Source: Macropodus opercularis (taxonomy: Eukaryota > Chordata > Actinopteri > Anabantiformes > Osphronemidae). From it: 64,000 bases of DNA. The translations under genes were made by a program, and so were the position numbers. The stretch spans positions 6,180,501 through 6,244,500 of the forward strand of contig JAUCMP010000026.1 in assembly GCA_030770545.1 (NCBI GenBank). The letters run 5' to 3'. Each line of letters opens with the position of its first letter. The stretch's first letter is position 1. This document shows, piece by piece, positions 52,701 to 64,000 of the stretch. The notes under the pieces are model-generated. The model ran no database searches and was not told the DNA's origin. It was given only the letters and a program-made list of their open reading frames with translations.

Positions 52701-54271
52701 TTTAAACAAGCTCCTCAAATCTGTCACATGGTGACGCTAAATTTCCGCAGCGGTGCTGTAACGCTGGAGCTGCACGCACCCGGTTTATTTGCATGCATGT
52801 GGCAGCACATTGCATGGCCTAAGCTTATATGTGTGAGCTTGTGCATGTCTGTCCACTGTCTGTCCGTCTGGGCCTAATGGGTCTTCAGCGCTCGCACTGC
52901 TGACAGGAAATCAATGACGCACTCTCCAGGCCCAATACCGCTACCGTGCATAGGGAGGGAGAGAGATGAAGGCCGGTGGACGATTGACCCACCGTAAACA
53001 CTATGGATTCATGTCTGTGGCTTATGACAGAGTTGTCACGTCTCTTTTCAGTCTTGACGTTCATTGTGGGCACTAGTCTTAGCTGCTTATTCTCACACAC
53101 ACCGTGGACACCAGATGCACAATGACATTCTGCGCTGCATCACTTCCAGTGTGACAGTTGACAACGGGGGCTGTCAGGTGGATCTGATTACTCACAAAGT
53201 AAGGTATCATTAGAGAAGAACAACAGTCAATAGAGATAAGCGCAGTAACGGCACAAGTGCAGATTGTGTGTAGTCGTGATGCGTCCTGGCAGTCAGACGC
53301 GCTTCTCGTGGAATCTGAGACAAGGAACGTGGGGGCTGTGTGAAAATCTGCAGAGAAGGTGTGAGGACGAAAAGTTACATTTGAATTTTATGATACGAAA
53401 TATTCAATCTTTAATGATGCCTGTGGGGGGAATTAGTTTGGTGCAGCAGCAAAAGTAAAATGATTTAACAGCAAAAACAGTTTTACAGAAAACATTAAAT
53501 AAGCAATAATATAGCAGAGAGACTATATCATGAAAAATTAAAGACCAGTATCATAGTGTGAAGTAAATCGGATGATCTTATTATTACTATGAATACATGA
53601 CATAATTGTGTACAACATGTTGATGCGAATTGAATTGTACTGTAAATGTCATATATTTATAATTACGTGGAAAAATTTTCGTCACCACAAGAAGACAAAA
53701 TGGACGTTTAACAAGCCACTTCCAGGGGAACATGCATCAACCCCATCTGTTGGTGGAAATCACATTATATTAGCAAGAGACTCTGACAAAAGAGAAGGTT
53801 GTGAAAAGCTCTTAAAAAATACGCAACGTATGTAAAAATGATACGTTGATCAGATCAGTGGACGCCCTCTACGAGCTCCGTCTCTCGCCGTGGATTTCCC
53901 TCCCAAATGCTGGATCACACGGTAATCTCTGTTTAATACACAAATCCCCAACCTCAATCCAATCAAACCTAACACCCCCGCTGGGCCAGGCAGGACCGGC
54001 CCGCCCAGCCTCCAGCCGCCACGTGGCTCCACGCTTCCCGCGTCTTCCACAGGTGCACGGGTTTAGTAGCACAGAGTGATTTGAGCTCGTCCAACTAAAC
54101 CCAGATTATTGAGGCATGTGGATGAGATGAGCGAACATTCGGCTCCACACAGCTCCAAGATCAAAAAGTCAATACACACATATGTGACATTTAGATTCGC
54201 AGAGAATGTGGTTTCTGGACTCGCACACAAACACAGGGACGGGAGGAGAACTACAGCAGGACTGAGAGCTC

Positions 54272-54289
54272 GTGTGTGTGTGTGTGTGT
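54272..54289. repeat. (GT)n microsatellite
   Basis: GT run of about nine units. Confidence 0.9.
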
Positions 54290-56059
54290 CTGTGTGCGTG
54301 TAATGCCCAGTCGATGGTGTTTAATGCTGTCCCAGAGAGCCTTAATCCAGATTATCAGGAGTATAAAGTCACCGAGTCTCCCTCTCAGCTCGGCCTATCC
54401 GCCGCTTAGTGCACACACACAAACGCATGCACAAACTCTCTTTCACTCCTCCCCACACGTCCATGCACAGAGGGAGTCCCTGCGTTGGCTCGTCCTCTAG
54501 GGGGCGCTGTGTATCCAGACAGGAGGCCCCATCCACGGTGTGTGTTTTCACAGACACAGTCGCCTCACGAATGCGGCTCAACCTGCTGTGTAAAGACCTC
54601 AGATCAGCTGTACTTAGCTTGACCTATTTCAACATATTCACACTATAATTGCTGCCTAATTTGACATTTATGTGACGTCTTCACCCTGAGATCTTCTTTG
54701 TGCTACAATGTGTGAACATCCTGTGATAAAACTCCCACCGCAGCCATATATGTATTTATATGCTTCTGTCTTTTTTTAACGAGGGATGAGTTTCCGTCCA
54801 CCTCTGAGGCAGCTGCGTCATCGTTTCCGCGCCGGTGTGATCTGCATACTGCCCAGTTGGTCCGGATCGTTTCAGCATGTTAATCTGACGGTGAAAATTG
54901 ATGCTTGCAGTGGGGGAAGTCTGATCTGTGTATGTTTCCTCATATTCGCTCACACGTCTCAGTGACAGGCGGCCTGATTGGATCACAACAAGTCATTTTC
55001 CACTCAAATAGACATCAAATGAAATGTCTCGGCTACACGCGGCGTTGCTGTCTGGTCAGAATCCAGGAGGAGCGGCGGCCTTTCGCCTATTTTATTTTCC
55101 TCTCGCTCCATGTTTATATCTTCTCTTTTATTTTTGTCAGTCTTCTTCTTCCTCCCATCGCACTGGCTCTTCCTCTTTAGCATTCTGCCTGCATGCATGT
55201 TTCCTGGTGCTCTGTAAATTAGGCTGAAAATGGAAGATTAACCTCTGGAGATGAGAAGCTTCCTTAATGTGCTCTGTTCCTCTCACTCCTGTTCTCGCTT
55301 TTTGGTAAACCGCTGCATTACAATATTATTTAAGGGAAGCGCCTAATTGGAGTCAGCTGGAAAGCAAGCTGGGTGGCCAGACCGTTTACTGGGTTGTAAG
55401 ACTCAAACACGGAGGATTATGCTCATTAGGAGACAGTGGTATGGAAGTTGTTTCGTGCGGACATGTGTGTGTTAAGGGACAATAGCTGTGTTTCCTGGAA
55501 GGGAGTTGATTTCGGCGTCTTTGCTGTTTGCATGGATTTACAGTTGCTGTCATTTTATGGTCCACCCACCTAAGTGGGATTGCAGCAAGCGTGGATTTCC
55601 AGCAGTGCAGCGTTGTAACAGCGGTAGGTGGCCTCTCCTGCTTCTCCAGTGAATGTTGCATCATATTGCGACAAGTAGCTCAGTTTCTATAAATGAGAGG
55701 GTGAATCCTCCTGGCTTTCATGTAACTGTGCAGTCAGGTCATTCATAGTAGTATTCATGATAAATATTACATGTATATTGTGCTGTATACTGTCTTTAGA
55801 GGTCCCTCTGGAGCTGCACGTACTGACAGACACTATGTAGTATGAAGTAAAGCCTTAAGCAGCTCAGCCGTACCGAGCTGATGAACCCCTCCCCCTCCAG
55901 TACGCATTGATTTATTGAAATACTGCATGTGTGCACCTCTAATGCAGAACGTGTGCTAAGCATGAATATCCAACCTCTGCTCCTTAAGGCAAAGCTCTGC
56001 TCTCTGTATAGTCACAGAGCAATGGTCCACCACTTTGGTCCGGACTCAAATAGCTCATA

Positions 56060-56355
56060 AAAATTTGCAGACATCGATGGTCCCCAGAGGCTGAATCCTC
56101 TCTTTTTCTAAGACCCTCTTAAGGAGCGAGGCTTTTCTTTTAAGTGGAACGTCCCACAACTATTGAATGGATTGCCCCAAAATTGGCTGCAGCTGTTCGT
56201 GTCTCCAAAATGATGAATCCTGATGACTTTGATGAGGTTAACATTTGTGGCTTAGAGGGAAATGCCTCAAAACTGTTTTACCGAGATTACGCCAAATTAA
56301 ATTTGGTACAGACATTTGCACGCCCCTCAGGATGAATTAATGTCGCGGCGATCAA
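56060..56355 (+). repeat. Degenerate copy of an abundant teleost interspersed repeat
   Basis: The phrases 'TATTGAATGGATTGCC', 'AAATTTGGTACAGACATTTG', 'CCCCTCAGGATGAATTAATG' and 'GTCCCCAGAGGCTGAATCCT' match, with many changes, a repeat I remember as very common in fish genomes. Its hallmark is a 'CAGACATTCATGNTCCCC' string followed by 'AGGATGAATT'. Two diverged versions of the hallmark phrase occur inside this copy. A related tail fragment, AATTAGCATTTAGCTC, follows at 56416-56431. Transposon class unknown to me. Confidence 0.55.
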
Positions 56356-58271
56356 GAGCTGTAAAATGCCCAACACACAGTGTGTTATCGTTGTCACGTT
56401 CACGTTATTTTCATCTTGAAATTAGCATTTAGCTCGACAGCCTGCATCCCATGCAGTTACTGCTGCTGCAACTGCAGACTCTTAATTTTACTTTACCCAC
56501 CGTTGCATTTTGTCTTTATTACTAGACAGCTGACAACGGAGCCTGACCAGAAACCAATCAAGGATAATGCAATTAACATCCTAACAGTGAGGATACAGGT
56601 GTGGGTGTATATTTATATACATACGCAGTTTAAAATAATGGGTGAGATGTTAAAATAAACACTCTCAGGTATTTCTCTTTCTCTTTATTTCTCACACACA
56701 CACCTCTCTCAGGTTATTACGGGCTGTCATTGTTTAATTCTTGCTCATTAAATGCTCCAGACAATGACAAAGCGCCTCAGTCTCTGACAGCCTCTTTGTT
56801 AACCCTCTCCCTCTTATCTATTTACGCCTCCTATTCTCGCTCCTCTCCGCTCCGCTTTGTGTCTATTGTACGACACTCAAGGACGATTTGACGGCGTCCC
56901 GAACCGCCACTTAAACATCCCTATTCATCTCCAGCTGAAACCTGCGAGAGTGAGAGCGAAATACCAACTCGAAGAGTCGAGAGAACAATTTGCAAAAAAG
57001 CCTTGGAATGTCAGATGCCACTTACTGGTAACTTAAAACGTGCGCTGATGGAGCCGGTGCTGATAACGTTGGTGATATAAGATGTCATAACCTTGTGCGA
57101 AGCATTTCAGAGCCATCAGTCTGTGCCTGACCTTTATCCAAGACTCAAGCTCGTCATGCACTCACATCCCTTCTCTCTATTTCGCTCACTCTTTTAGGAC
57201 CTGCCCTGACAACGATTGTTACACAGACAGTAGAAAGTCTACACACACACGTGAGAGAGGGAGAAGCTGAGGAAGATGAAGAGACGCAGAAAGGCTGCCC
57301 CCCGAATGCGTTCGCGCAAGAACTGCTGCCACCTGAGAGCGACGGAGCACAGAATAGTGAAGATGAGAGAAAATGAAGAGACAAAAGCACTTCCCTGGTG
57401 TAATTATGCTTCCATTTCATGGCCAAGTATCCACATGATGTGCTCTGCATGCAGAGACGCTCATTAGAGTTGTCGCATGTCAGAAGTATAACTGGCACCT
57501 GCATGCAGAGAGTGAGCACGTACAGGAGTACAGCAGGAGACGTGGAGGTGTGACGGCTGATGAGTATATGCCTTGGAACAAATAAAACTGCTAATAATCA
57601 TAATTGAATCCTCCCTTGCTTCCTTTTTGGGTCATAAAAACCCCTCGTGTGACGCTCGCGTAAGAAGAGCGTCAGCCCAAACACAAACTCTGCACAACTT
57701 TAAGTACTTCAGTGCTAAATTCCCCCTGCATCCCCTGCGCTAGTAAAGCAGCAGCAGCCTGATGCTTGGATCGATGTCGCAGCAAATAACTGTGACGTGT
57801 CTGACTGTGAGCGCTGTCATGCCCTACCTGACGCACCGTTGAGGAGGCATGGGATGCTAATGTAGTTAAATCTGCACACTCATTACTGCAGCAGGGACCC
57901 ACGTCATTAACGCCCCCCTGCTAATGCACCACTCCACGTTCTGCATGTGTGTGTACAGTACGTGACTGGATGCACACGTGTGTCTGTTGTGCAGCTGTTC
58001 TAGTGCAGAGCTTCTTGAGATGTGCTGCAGCGGCGCAAAGTTGAAAACGGATTCATCGACATCGTTACGTCTCAAACTTTTAAACGCTAAATACCTGCTG
58101 CTCTTACGTCCACGTCTGGTGCTTTGCGACTCGTAGAGATTTGAAGTAATGAAGAATAATGGCCTCTAGCTGGAGTCACCTCATCAGTACTTTAGTGACG
58201 ATGAGGGATCGTTTCTTTTTGGCAAAACTCTTAGTAACTATTACTACTACTATATTACTACTAGTACCAAC

Positions 58272-58295
58272 CACACACACACACACACACACACA

Positions 58296-58384
<89 letters not shown>
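58272..58384. repeat. Compound (CA)n(CT)n(CA)n(CT)n(CA)n microsatellite
   Basis: Blocks of CA and CT alternate: CA about 58272-58295, CT to 58316, CA to 58351, CT to 58370, then CA to the end. Open frames across it are low-complexity artefacts. Confidence 0.97.
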
Positions 58385-60269
58385 CCCAGTGTCTGGGAAT
58401 CCAGCAATTAATGGGGCGGTAAATGAGATTGTTACTGATGTGTGGTAGCGAGGTGAGCGAAGGTGTGGAGGTGATGGAGGGAGACGCGAGGAAGACAGAG
58501 GAGAGCCGGAGGGAGGCAAATACCGTGAAGATGTTGTGATGCAAATTAGAAACTTTTGCACCATTCGAATTTAGGTTAAAGTCCAGGAAATAGAGGCGGA
58601 AAACCAGGTGTGAAGCCTGGATACTTGCAGAGAGCAGCAGCTTCAAAGCTCAAGTGGAAAACACTTATTTGCAGCATGTCAGTGCAGTTTTTGGTGAAAT
58701 ACAGTTTAAAGGTATTCAGGAGGCAACAAACATGCTTTTACACTCTATGTAACGTCCACTCGTGATTTCACATTTCTGCACCCAAACGTATCATCTTTAT
58801 GAGGTAGATTATAAATAATTCTGGTGCTTTCTTGCAGATTCCACTTCCTCTCTGCTGCTGAATTCTGCTTGACTGTAGTGATTTCCAGCATTTCCCCAAA
58901 TGCCTTTTGACAAACCCCAGAGAAAAGAAGCGCACGTGTTGGTTCTGCATGTGGAGGCAGAAAGCGATGCGGAGCAAGAACAGCAGTTCTACCGCCGAAG
59001 GAAAATCTCCTCAGCTCGAAATGCAACGTGCTGTGGCTCCACCGTATAATGGTCTGATGCTGTGGCGCCACTGGAGGATTCAGGGTCATCTGTAACGGAT
59101 GCTCTTCATGTGCGAGACGTAAAAACACCAACCAGCGCTTTCACGGTGAAACACCGACATCGGCCGCTCATGTCGGGTGGCTGAACGTTTTTCTGCGACC
59201 GCTGGGAATATCCTCCTGTGATGTCATTACAGCATGTCCACAGTGATACGGCTCTTCTCTCTTGCATGTAAAGAAGGGCTCATTGTGAATGAAGATGGCC
59301 TCCAAATTACAAGGCCATTAAGTTCTGTACTCCCACCCTCATTCATTCTCCCACATTCTGGTTCCACACAGATACGTGTTTCGAATCACGTCCCCTGACA
59401 GTGAGGCAGATTTTATTTGCACAGTGCATCTGCTTCTTCATTTGTCTCTTGATCCTCAGGACTGATCCTCAGCGACTGCGGCATTGTCCCTGGAATGCTG
59501 TGCTCCAGAGAGGGGAGAAGAAAGGGAAAGCTGGCCTGTGCAAAACGTCCCTCTCAAGGGCCTATTTTCCTGCAGAACTGCAGGTGGATGGTGCATCAAG
59601 AGGAAAAGCTATCCATTTATATCACTTAATCCAGAGGACACGCTATTAGAGCGCTAGACAGCGGAGGCAAACATCCACACACACGTCTGTGTGCGTGTGG
59701 ACCACTGATATCAGTGCAGAGTAGAACTCACTTTTAAGGGCAGGTACAGCCTCCAAGCACATTCAGCGGCCATGACACTGGATTAAGTTTTAAGATTTTA
59801 GACACACTTTTTGTTTCATGTGAAACGACACGTCCCTCGCGTCATTTCCCCCACACACACAGCCAAGGGTAGGGAAACGAAGGAAGCCGCGGTTGGACAG
59901 ACGTCAGCCGGTGCTGGTTGCTGTTTGTCACTGTGTCTCTGGGTAATCTGTGGGGCTGCACACGACAAATGTTTTCAATCTGCTGTTTAATCACAGCTCA
60001 AACCAGGAGAACAATAACAAGCTGACATCATACAGGAGATTATGGTGAATCTGCTCTGTTCTGCTCTCACAGGACTCCGCCAATCTGCTCGACCACTGCC
60101 ACGGCTGGAAGGAACAGAATAGAGACGTTGCGTAGGTATTCGTTATCTTGCAGACGTTTTATAATACTGCCTCTTTTTTTTCTTCCTTAACTTTGAAACT
60201 CATCAACAGAAAATGATCCAAACTTAAACTTCATATTTTACAAATAGCAATTATAAAAATTCCGGCTTT

Positions 60270-60750
60270 GTAATTTAGGATGAAAAACAGCCTCAAAGCC
60301 GAGTCTAATAATAATAAGTTCACCCACTGGTTTTGTCATTATTCCCAGAGAGATGGCAGTAGTCGTCTGACGTTCCATTTACAATGGGCTCCTACTGTGG
60401 AAGGAAATGCAGTTCATTTACATGGAGTTATCAAACTTGAACACGCACAAAATGAACGAGAGCCATCCATGCATAATACATTTAATATTTAAAATGACTG
60501 GAACCATATTTTATCTATATGACCACGCCTTTGGCATATAACAACCTTTCCAATCACAGCCTTGCAGAATGCATCTGTCAGTCAAACGGTATTATTGCAG
60601 CTTTCCTAGCGAGCATCACGCTCGGTGCCGAATCAGCTGGACACGGTGCAAATGGTAATGATTTAATCAATATGCACCATGCTCTGTGTTTTAGACGTGG
60701 CATTTAATCGGACTAATGACTTTTTTTAAATCAGTAAGTGAAGCACAATG
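60270..60750. promoter_or_regulatory. Candidate conserved non-coding element
   Basis: This is non-repetitive AT-rich DNA with an E-box (CAGCTG), several TAAT/ATTA cores (GGTAATGATTTAATCAATATG, in two overlapping parts) and octamer-like ATGCATAAT, with no coding signature. Texture only; conservation not measured. Confidence 0.22.
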
Positions 60751-61805
60751 ACACGTTTCAAATGCAACACTTGTCCTCTCGGTCCGCTTTGGTTTGTGCC
60801 GAGAATTGAATCTCTGCAACTGAGCAAATTGAGTCAAATCGGCGAGCGAGGCAGCACTGTGACCTTTTCCCAAATACAGCAGTTCCTCAGTACAGTGGAG
60901 CTGCAGGTTGATACTGTACAAGAGACATGAAAAGCGACGCCAGCTGAGTAGGAAGCCCGTTCGCCTGACTCTTCTGCAAATACATCTATCTCCTCGCTGC
61001 TGCTTCGCTCACACCTTTCTGAATCCTCTCGTAGGAGACCCCAGCCAATAAAACCTGATCTTCATAAGTCTTGAGGGGAGAGGTGAGCTAAGTTTGGGGA
61101 AATTGCTGCATGGAAAAGGCAATATAGGGTTTAAAGATAAGAGAGAGCAGAGGGACTGGCTGAGGATATTGCCTGCTTAAGGCGCTGATTTACACTCGGG
61201 ATGCAGAGGCAGGAGGAGGGTGCCCTGAGCCAACTGTTGGCACACGCTATATGCTTAGCAATTAAACATTTTCGTAGCTTTTGAGGAGGTACAACTCCCA
61301 GACAAACAGGCTTTTAAATGCACTATTTCTTTACATGCCGGTCCATAACCTTGGAGGAGCATCACCATCCGGGATATTCCTGTCCGCTCGTGGCCTCAAA
61401 GATGGAGGACAATTCAACGTGACAGCCTACAAACACCCAGTGACAAGCAAACGAACACAAATGAGAAGCAAAGTGGCTTCGTAGCACGAGCTGAGCCTAA
61501 ATTCATACGACTGCACCCAGGATGGAAGCGGGGAGGTGTCGTGTTCAGGTCTTTGGTGACTAACCTGTTTCCTGTTTTCACAATTTCTCTGTCTGTTGCA
61601 TATTGGTTAATAAATTGCATGACTTTCAATCAGCATATTTCCATTCTCCCGGTCTGCGCGTGTCTGAATGCATGGCTACAGGAAACGCTGCAAGTGTGAT
61701 TGACGGATGGATGATGACAGCGCTGTCATGCAAGTGTTATCATGCATTCTCAAATTTGTCCCCTTGGAAAACGATGCATGCATCAAGTCCTTCCTCGCGT
61801 GTGCT

Positions 61806-61831
61806 CACACACACACACACACACACACACA
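61806..61831. repeat. (CA)n microsatellite
   Basis: CA run of about 13 units. Confidence 0.9.
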
Positions 61832-62242
61832 TGCCTTGCAGTGTTAGGAACACACTGCCCGCACCAGGAGGGTGATCATACCGACCGTACATATCGACTG
61901 ATCACCGAGGGAGGAATTCTGCTCCGTTAGGAAAGAGACAAAGTGAGAAACCATAGTTTGGCCCTGTTCCCTTCGCTGACTGGCAGGTAAACACAGCCAC
62001 CAATCACAGCTCTGATCACAGCACTGAGAGGCAATCTGGACGGGCTTGACTCAGTCAGGAGGCGCGTTAAAGCATCCTGCTCCGAGAACTGTTAGCTTTA
62101 CGCTGCGCATCCCTGAAAACACATCAGCATCCCAGACAGCTCATTACAGTGATCTCTCCCTCTTCCTATTTCCCCTCTCTTTCTTGGTCTTGCTCGCCCA
62201 TTTGCCGTCCCTTGTTTTTTTTTCTACCGCTCCCTTTTAGAC

Positions 62243-62244
<2 letters not shown>

Positions 62245-62277
<33 letters not shown>
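62245..62277. repeat. (CA)n microsatellite
   Basis: CA run of about 16 units. Confidence 0.95.
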
Positions 62278-64000
62278 GGTTCTCATTACAGCCACTCTCA
62301 TTGTCCAGGAAGTGGAAGCTTTTTCCTAGTTATTTCCAGCACCCTCTGCCTTTGCCAGCTCCTGGCCTGCTCTAAGATAATACCCATTTATCCCACGGGG
62401 TTTTCACACAAGCGATTCAGGTTAAGTGACTTTCTGAGGGGAATGACAGACAGCAGCAAAGAAAATTGGATTCATCAACCACTGCCTAATAGTTGCATTT
62501 GAGCTTCCATCTGACAGATCAGTGGGTGTTTATGGTATGTATTTAACCGTGTACCTACTCACACATGTGCCTGAATAGACGTTTGCACCTTATGAACCTA
62601 ATAAGAGAAACAACCACAGAGCAAAGCATTTACATCCAAACCACAATCTCAGCTTATGTCTGAGTTCCAGCAATAAGCAGACACACATCCACTATGCTAA
62701 TACAGAGGCTTTTTGCCTGTTCCTCTCATTTGCATGAAGTCTATTTAGATTTTTCTGGAGAACGTGACGAGCAGCGGCACATCCCAAGGTTAAATCAGCT
62801 GGTTAATTTAATTTAGTTGCTCTTAAGGTTACTTTCGAAGCCCAGACATCACAGACACGTTTCAATACTTGTCTTCTCACTTCATTTGTTAGTTCTTTTC
62901 GTGTATTTCCATTTCCCCCGCTACTCGGGTTGTTCTTCTTCAGTATCTGTACATGGGGTTTTGAGCCTGTTTAATTAGAGGTGAATCTTCACAGCGACCT
63001 GTGCGACCAGCAAACAGAAGGGTAGCGCCTCAGTGTCACTGAATGCCTTTATTGGGCTTTGAAGTCTTGTATAGGTCTGACCAGGTGCAGCCATCCAGAG
63101 CTTCTAATCCTGCAATAAGGCAGGAACAGCAGCCATGAAAATCATTCCCAGTTATCCAACAGATTCGTGGCTTACGCCTTTCAGCAGCAGTTCATCCTTA
63201 AAACATGTGCAGGGAGACTTTTCCCTCACTGAGTAAGTTGTCCGCGCAAACAAATAACATCTCCATGCAGCATATTACAGGCGAATTGGTGGTTGTGAGG
63301 GACTGGATGTCCAAATATTTACCTCGCAATCTACTACAGTGTTCTCACTGCTGTGAAATTCGCTCCACGGGAGAACTGATGTGTCAGAAATATAAGGATA
63401 ACAGGGGTAAAGTAATAAAGCTAGTTTTGAATCCCCACTGAAATAGTTTGCTTTCAAAATACTGCTGGAGAAAATAGGTGGATGTGAAATACCCTATAAA
63501 TCACAACGGAAGATTCAGACTCAAGCTGGATCTTAGCTAGAAAGTAACCCTGCCTGAGTCATCTGTGCTTTCGATTTAATAACAACTAGATAACACTGAT
63601 TATGACCCCTAATACGGTGCGTAGCATTATTTCATAGTAGGATGCTGTAATGCAGGAAAAGTGATTAAAGGGAAATAAAACTGTCTGTAACTAGGAAATA
63701 AGAAGAGACAGATTGCAGCTGCACGTGGGATCTGTTTCTAGCCTCGTTCTTTACGCTCTCTAGCCCAGCCACCTATCTAATGGCTGTTGGACGGCGGACC
63801 ATTTCATTCTAGTTTGTTCCATGGATGGAAGGGCTCTCGTATTGTAATTAGTTTCAGCGGGACAACAAACCGTCAGAAGTGTGTGCATTGTTTCTGATTT
63901 ATGAAGCATTTAAAAGGTTGCGAGGGGAAAAAAAAAAAAAAAGACAAAAGCTTCCTGGCTAAATAAAGCAGGCTTCAGCGGAGCTTTTAAAGCCAATGCG

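Larger units (their letters stand above)
45422..64000. other. Gene-poor region
   Basis: I examined both strands and found no exon, GPCR-type reading frame or RNA gene that I can support. The stretch holds microsatellites (54272-54289, 58272-58384, 61806-61831, 62245-62277), an inverted repeat (46760-46787), an old interspersed repeat (56060-56355) and AT-rich unique segments. It could be intergenic or an intron of a large gene whose exons lie beyond 64 kb. Confidence 0.5.

Noticed and set aside
56144..56335. A 63-residue open frame that looks protein-like.
   Set aside because: It lies wholly inside the degenerate interspersed repeat, so its codons reflect the repeat, not a gene.
57650..57674. 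Inverted repeat TGACGCTC / GAGCGTCA with a 9-nt spacer.
   Set aside because: Arms of 8 bp are expected by chance in a window of this size, and no gene context gives it weight.

Overview
The window is nuclear DNA from a bony fish, most likely a ray-finned (teleost) fish. The genes are split by short GT-AG introns, the intergenic DNA is full of (CA)n microsatellites, and two segments look like a widespread teleost interspersed repeat. All gene names come from protein sequence I recognised by eye; no database search was run.

Layout. (1) 1-3295, + strand: the last eight coding exons of kdm1a (LSD1, the histone demethylase), from the end of the Tower helix to the stop codon. The 5' part lies outside the window. 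(2) 5868-18538, - strand, convergent with kdm1a: luzp1 (leucine zipper protein 1), three coding exons giving 995 residues. A long apparent 3' UTR reaches a strong distal poly(A) site near 5885. Its promoter is probably the CpG island at about 35.8-36.6 kb, where a splice donor at 36156 marks a likely non-coding first exon. That makes 18.5-36.2 kb a first intron of about 17.6 kb. The tail-to-tail kdm1a/luzp1 order matches human 1p36. (3) 42034-43200, + strand: ptafr (platelet-activating factor receptor), a class A GPCR encoded in one coding exon. (4) 43842-45001, - strand: a six-exon gene for a 219-residue type I membrane protein with one Ig domain and a tail of four tyrosines. I cannot assign it to a named family, and it is the best candidate here for something undescribed. 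Its poly(A) signal lies only 75 bp from that of ptafr. (5) 45-64 kb: about 19 kb with no coding exon that I can support. It holds microsatellites, an old repeat copy, two strong inverted repeats and some AT-rich, homeodomain-site-rich stretches that could be conserved non-coding elements.

Functionally, the left half holds two housekeeping/developmental genes: a chromatin demethylase and a cytoskeletal/ciliary coiled-coil protein. The right half holds two genes with immune character: a lipid-mediator GPCR and an Ig receptor with signalling motifs. I saw no operon-like, CRISPR, phage or other prokaryotic feature and no convincing tRNA or rRNA gene. Exon limits were set by hand from splice consensus and reading-frame continuity. 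They should be reliable for coding exons and are tentative for UTR exons.
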